Position numbers and translations under genes: made by a program
Assembly (NCBI GenBank): GCA_016211095.1
Contig: JACQSW010000014.1
Location: 1-14,891, forward strand
Origin: Candidatus Woesearchaeota archaeon
GTDB taxonomy: Archaea > Nanobdellota > Nanobdellia > SCGC-AAA011-G17 > GW2011-AR17
Length of the DNA stretch: 14,891 nucleotides
Direction: 5' to 3'
In this document: positions 13,538 to 14,891 of the stretch, piece after piece
How positions within the stretch are numbered: the first letter of the stretch is position 1
Layout of the letters: each line of letters begins with the position of its first letter
The notes under the pieces: generated by a model
Told to the model about the DNA's origin: nothing
Database searches by the model: none
The model's input: only the letters and a program-made list of their open reading frames with translations

Positions 13538-13546
13538 GTTTATAAG
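13538..13546 (-). promoter_or_regulatory. TATA box of the UbiB-phasin-like operon
   Basis: The minus strand reads CTTATAAAC, centred about 28 nt before ATG 13515. The same nine bases precede the 81-aa gene at 5376. Confidence 0.6.
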
Positions 13547-13565
13547 CCTTTTTGTGGTTGGAATT

Positions 13566-13586
13566 CCCGCCAACTTTGCGTGCGGG
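13566..13586. repeat. GC-rich inverted repeat between the MFS and UbiB-like genes
   Basis: CCCGC (13566-13570, counted at the right edge of a GGAATTCC palindrome) and GCGGG (13582-13586) can pair across about 12 bases. It lies upstream of the UbiB-like promoter and downstream of the MFS stop, so a terminator or a regulator site are both possible. Weak evidence. Confidence 0.25.
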
Positions 13587-13603
13587 GAGAACGTCACATT
13601 AAT

Positions 13604-13643
13604 ACGTAACAAATGGTATACAAATGTTACGTTTTTTCGTAAC
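13604..13643. repeat. Three-part CGTAAC / GTTACG / CGTAAC repeat after the MFS gene
   Basis: CGTAAC occurs at 13605-13610 and 13638-13643 and its complement GTTACG at 13626-13631. The middle copy can pair with either outer copy, with a T6 loop (13632-13637) on one side or a 15-base loop containing GTATAC on the other; the latter extends to 8 bp (ACGTAACA with TGTTACGT). The cluster touches the MFS stop codon. It could be a termination or stability structure in the MFS mRNA, or a regulator site. Confidence 0.5.
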
Positions 13644-14855
13644 TTAATTTTCTTTTATTAGCGAATAGCAGATGATGGCAGGCAGGGCAAAGAATGCGAA
13701 AAGTATTATTGTGCTTTTAGGCCCTAGGAAGTCCATCACTTTTCCGCTGATGAAGAGGGCTGTGGCTGCTGTTAAGGCAGTTATCATTGTTATCGTTGAA
13801 ATGATTGTTGCCCTTTTTTTTGAAGGGATAAACTTTTGCTCAAAGGTGCCCATTATTGGATTAACTACTGTTTTTAGTGTTATAATCGTCAATGAGATTA
13901 CGCTTGCAAGAATAAAGTAAGGTGCTTTTACAAAATAAAGCGTTAGTGTGATAACCATTGTCGCGAGGGTGAACGAGGAAAACAAATTTTTTTTCTTGAT
14001 AAACCTCTTGCTTGCTGCGTTTGCCAGGAACGGAGCGAATACCCCAACGGCTGCCTCTGCTGAATATAAGTAGCCCAAATAGTTTTTTGGCATCGCCAGT
14101 TGAGTGAGCAGTGGCTGCCAGCCGAGGTTTCCAACTTTCATTAATATTGTAAAGGTGGAGGCGAGCGTTAAGAGGAGGAGAGTTTTTTGTTTGTATACGA
14201 AGATTGCTGCCTCTTTTGATGTTCTTATCATTTCTTTGGCGGTTGACTTCAGCTTTATTTTTTGTTTTTCGAATTTTTCTGCAGCGAAGAACGCTAGAAC
14301 TAGCGCTGCAATTAGGCATATTGCCCCGTTCACGAGCCATAATTGTTTTAGTGGCATGAATGTTGCTAAAACGCTTCCTATCAGTGGTCCAAGGATTAGG
14401 CCTGCTGATAAGATGCTGGCATATTTAACCATAAAGTTTTGCGTTAGTTTTTGTTGTTTGTTTTGTTTTAGAAAATCAACGACCCAGGCGTAGTATGCCC
14501 CTGATACGAACGATCCTGCTAATCCAAATATAACAAAGACTATTGTTAATGATGCTGGCGTTTTTAAGAAGGGAATTGTGAAGTAGCCGATGCTTAGGAG
14601 CGCGAACCCGGTTATTACTGATATTTTTCTTCCGTATATGTCTGCTATTGCTCCCGTAGGTATTTCTGTTAATATTATGGTTATGGGCATTATTGCTAGC
14701 AGTTTTGCGATTTGGGAGAAGGTTATTCCTAACTCTTGGAAGTAGATTATTTCGAAGGCAGCCATTATTGTTGACAGCCCCAGTATGAATGCGTTTGTGT
14801 AGAATGGCCAGAGCAGTTTCCATTCTTTGCTTTTGAAGAAGCTTAGCGGGTGCAT
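13644..14855 (-). CDS. Major facilitator superfamily transporter
   Basis: This 403-residue protein has about 12 hydrophobic segments in two halves joined by a charged central loop (EKFEKQKIKLKSTAKEMIRTSKEA, about residues 190-213, written in part). The MFS loop motif A is seen as GAIADIYGRK near residue 70 between helices 2 and 3. The length is normal for the superfamily. Nothing in the sequence fixes the substrate; drug efflux or small-metabolite transport are both possible. ATG 14855 lies 36 bases from the window edge. ATAATAAG on the minus strand near 14886 is a weak TATA candidate. A repeat cluster follows directly after the stop, and the UbiB-like gene lies 129 bp downstream on the same strand with its own promoter. 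Confidence 0.9.
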   Translation of the reverse strand: MHPLSFFKSKEWKLLWPFYTNAFILGLSTIMAAFEIIYFQELGITFSQIAKLLAIMPITIILTEIPTGAIADIYGRKISVITGFALLSIGYFTIPFLKTPASLTIVFVIFGLAGSFVSGAYYAWVVDFLKQNKQQKLTQNFMVKYASILSAGLILGPLIGSVLATFMPLKQLWLVNGAICLIAALVLAFFAAEKFEKQKIKLKSTAKEMIRTSKEAAIFVYKQKTLLLLTLASTFTILMKVGNLGWQPLLTQLAMPKNYLGYLYSAEAAVGVFAPFLANAASKRFIKKKNLFSSFTLATMVITLTLYFVKAPYFILASVISLTIITLKTVVNPIMGTFEQKFIPSKKRATIISTITMITALTAATALFISGKVMDFLGPKSTIILFAFFALPAIICYSLIKEN

Positions 14856-14891
14856 TGTTATTTTTTTTGTGTTCTTTCTGCCTTATTATGC

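Noticed and set aside
13861..14340. Minus-strand open frame of 159 codons inside the MFS gene
   Set aside because: It is a shifted frame of a clear membrane transporter with consistent helices.
1..14891. CRISPR array, tRNA or rRNA genes
   Set aside because: No regularly spaced direct repeats, and no cloverleaf or rRNA-like conserved blocks were found by eye on either strand.

Overview
The window reads as a piece of an archaeal chromosome, low in G+C. Two proteins fix the domain: a deoxyhypusine synthase, which modifies aIF5A and is found in archaea and eukaryotes, and ABCE1/RLI, the ribosome-recycling ATPase of the same two domains. Promoters fit too. Several genes (AAA_28 kinase, ABCE1, the UbiB-like kinase, the antitoxin) have an archaeal TATA box about 26-29 nt upstream of the start codon, which implies leaderless mRNAs. 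A second set (the 81-aa charged protein, the transposase, the phasin-like protein) has a strong GGAGGTG Shine-Dalgarno site instead. The compact layout and the expanded family of unrecognised proteins suggest a small-genome archaeon of the DPANN kind, but this is inference and no rRNA is present to place it.

Layout. Positions 1-1482 carry two unrecognised proteins; the first is cut by the window edge. They share a short N-terminal block with a third, broken copy at 5744-6334. Positions 1469-4498 hold deoxyhypusine synthase and an adenosylcobalamin-type (class II) ribonucleotide reductase whose start codon is not canonical. Positions 4511-5064 hold a minus-strand RelE/ParE-type toxin, its ribbon-helix-helix antitoxin and a palindromic operator. 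Positions 5437-5682 encode a small protein with a basic N-terminal half and an acidic C-terminal half. Positions 6338-7299 form a minus-strand pair of dUTPase and a P-loop nucleoside/nucleotide kinase-like protein. ABCE1 lies at 7368-9146 on the minus strand.

A complete-looking IS5-like insertion sequence (about 9194-10215) sits between ABCE1 and a two-gene plus-strand unit: an M50 (site-2-protease-like) membrane peptidase and an MJ0936/YfcE-type metallophosphoesterase. From 11529 to 14855 the minus strand carries a phasin-like coiled-coil protein, an ABC1/UbiB atypical kinase with a C-terminal membrane anchor, and an MFS transporter.

Functional threads. Ribonucleotide reductase, dUTPase and the small kinase all bear on deoxynucleotide supply, although they are not one operon. 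Deoxyhypusine synthase and ABCE1 serve translation. The most unusual material is the three-member family sharing an N-terminal block (one member with TGA at codon 3, another with a GC-rich C-terminal tail) and the paired hairpins in front of the transposase, the second of which buries its ribosome binding site.
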